In this document: positions 62,942 to 64,000 of the stretch, piece after piece
Layout: each line of letters begins with the position of its first letter
Numbering within the stretch: the stretch's first letter is position 1
Assembly: GCF_004151485.1 (NCBI RefSeq)
Contig: NZ_SBFF01000012.1
Coordinates: 124,001 to 188,000 of the forward strand
Direction: 5' to 3'
Length of the DNA: 64,000 bases
Origin: Sphingosinicella sp. CPCC 101087
Lineage (GTDB): Bacteria; Pseudomonadota; Alphaproteobacteria; Sphingomonadales; Sphingomonadaceae
Notes under the pieces: generated by a model
What the model was told of the DNA's origin: nothing
Seen by the model: only the letters and a program-made list of their open reading frames with translations
Databases searched by the model: none
Made by a program: the position numbers and the translations under genes

Positions 62942-64000
62942 ATGTTCCAGGCATTCCGTTCCAGCGTCGCTTCCTCACCTCTTAGGGCGCGGCGAGCTTC
63001 TCCGCGGCGACTGCTCGTCGCCTTCCTGATGTGCGCTTCGTCTGCTGCGCTGGCACAGGCCGAGCGGCAATCGACCGAGCCGCCTTACCCGAGCGGAGAG
63101 CAGGGGGACGGTGAGACCGAGGAAGTCGTGATCGAAGGTCAGCGCCCGCGCGGGTCGGTGATCGGTGACATCAAGCCGGAGCTGGAGCTCGGCTTTCCCG
63201 ACATCCGGGCCTATGGCGTCAGCTCGATCGCCGAGCTGGTCGCCGAACTCGCGCCCCAGACCAACGCCGCCGCCGGCCCACCCGTGGTGCTCCTCAACGG
63301 GCAGCGCATCCCATCCTTTGCGGAAATCCAGGATATACCGGCGGAAGCCATTTCCCGGGTGGAGATCCTGCCTGAAGAAGTCGGGCTGGCCTACGGCTAC
63401 CCGGCCAACCAGAAGGTGATCAACATCGTCCTGCGGCCTCGCTACAGGACTGTCGCGAGCGAGCTGCGCGCCAGCCGCGCGAGCGAGGGCGATGCCGGCC
63501 AGGTCGGCGTGGGGGCGTTCCGCGTCCGCGAGGACAGCCGGATCAATCTCAACGCGAGATATTATGCTTCGAACAGGCTCGTTGAAAGCGCGCGTGATCG
63601 GCCCCGGACCGCTGCGGACGGGAGTCGCATCGCATCGTCAACGCTCGCGGATAATAATGACGACAATGGCTCCCTGAATTCCTCGAAGGAGCGCCTCTCA
63701 CTGACCGGTTCGGTCGGTCGGCCAGTTGTCGAGAACGCCAACGCTACGGTGAGCGCCAATTACGAGCGCGAAGAGAGCGAAGGATTTCGGGGAGTCGACG
63801 ACGACACGCCGTCGAATCCGAAAGATGCCAGCCCTGCAGCCCTGTCCAGTGGCGTCATCGGCAACGCAGCCCAGCATGTGACGAGCGAGAAGGGGCATGT
63901 CGGCATTGCGCTCAACGGCGCGCTCAATCCGTGGCAATGGTCGTTCAACGGCGCCTATGACGCCTCCACCATCCGGCGATTGACGGAGCTGGCATCCGAA
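62942..64000 (+). CDS. TonB-dependent receptor-like outer-membrane protein, N-terminal part
   Basis: An open frame of 353 codons that leaves the window. A signal peptide (RRLLVAFLMCASSAALAQA) is followed by an acidic linker with EEVVIEGQRPRG, a plug-like domain (SSIAELVAELAPQTNAAAGP, VVLLNGQRI, EISRVEILPEEVGLAYGYP, VINIVLRPRY) and the beginning of a β-barrel (INLNARYYASN, LSLTGSVGRPV). The plug pattern is that of TonB-dependent receptors or closely related barrels. ATG at 62942 is the first start; no strong ribosome site was found. Confidence 0.75.
   Translation, partial: MFQAFRSSVASSPLRARRASPRRLLVAFLMCASSAALAQAERQSTEPPYPSGEQGDGETEEVVIEGQRPRGSVIGDIKPELELGFPDIRAYGVSSIAELVAELAPQTNAAAGPPVVLLNGQRIPSFAEIQDIPAEAISRVEILPEEVGLAYGYPANQKVINIVLRPRYRTVASELRASRASEGDAGQVGVGAFRVREDSRINLNARYYASNRLVESARDRPRTAADGSRIASSTLADNNDDNGSLNSSKERLSLTGSVGRPVVENANATVSANYEREESEGFRGVDDDTPSNPKDASPAALSSGVIGNAAQHVTSEKGHVGIALNGALNPWQWSFNGAYDASTIRRLTELASE

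Noticed and set aside
1-64000. CRISPR array, rRNA genes or IS transposases
   Set aside because: No regularly spaced repeats, rRNA segments or transposase motifs were seen on either strand.

Overview
The window looks like accessory DNA from a sphingomonad-type alphaproteobacterium. The basis is high GC, a TonB-dependent receptor-like gene, a trb-type conjugation operon with a DUF2274 gene, and the style of the S24 repressor module. No rRNA, complete tRNA or CRISPR array is visible. Three truncated tRNA 3' ends (Arg-TCT near 2.0 kb, Lys-CTT near 18.75 kb, Gln-TTG near 62.35 kb) and a decayed tyrosine-integrase tail (20.25 kb) mark it as a mosaic of integrated elements.

Layout: (1) 0-2 kb, a partial unknown gene and an HNH endonuclease. 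(2) 2.2-16.4 kb, a minus-strand operon of two giant unrecognised proteins (2594 and 1791 aa), almost abutting, followed by a small L,D-transpeptidase-like protein; this is the best candidate for an undescribed system. (3) 17.3-20.5 kb, a two-TM GAF protein, a small coiled-coil protein, an M1-like metallopeptidase and the integrase remnant. (4) 20.6-29.4 kb, a metabolic and stress region: SDR/DUF1097/SDR operon divergent from a LysR gene, then a GlxA-type regulator, DUF1348, catalase, HD hydrolase, NTF2-like and ABM proteins and a split GNAT gene. (5) 29.8-57.3 kb, a conjugation module (traG, then trbB-C-D-E-J-L-F-G-I and DUF2274) divided by about 16 kb holding an M23 peptidase and a surface-glycan cluster. 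(6) 57.6-60 kb, a phage-like control and lysis remnant: excisionase-like HTH, S24 repressor, small HTH, holin-like protein and a broken GH19 lysozyme. (7) 60-64 kb, a Nudix hydrolase, a small lipoprotein-like gene, a broken gene, the tRNA-Gln scar and the start of a TonB-dependent receptor-like gene that leaves the window.

How parts may work together: the glycan cluster encodes CDP-glucose synthesis and 4,6-dehydration, two possible C-C bond-forming enzymes (TPP-dependent and HpcH/HpaI), a GtrB-like loading transferase, a GtrA flippase and two GT-C membrane transferases, plus Wza/Wzz-type export proteins. This suggests a CDP-derived, possibly branched sugar added to a surface glycan. The trb operon encodes a nearly complete mating channel, but trbC is frameshifted and no relaxase or oriT is recognised here. 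Several genes carry single-base frame breaks (trbC, GNAT, integrase, GH19, one hypothetical), which means either decay or residual sequencing indels.
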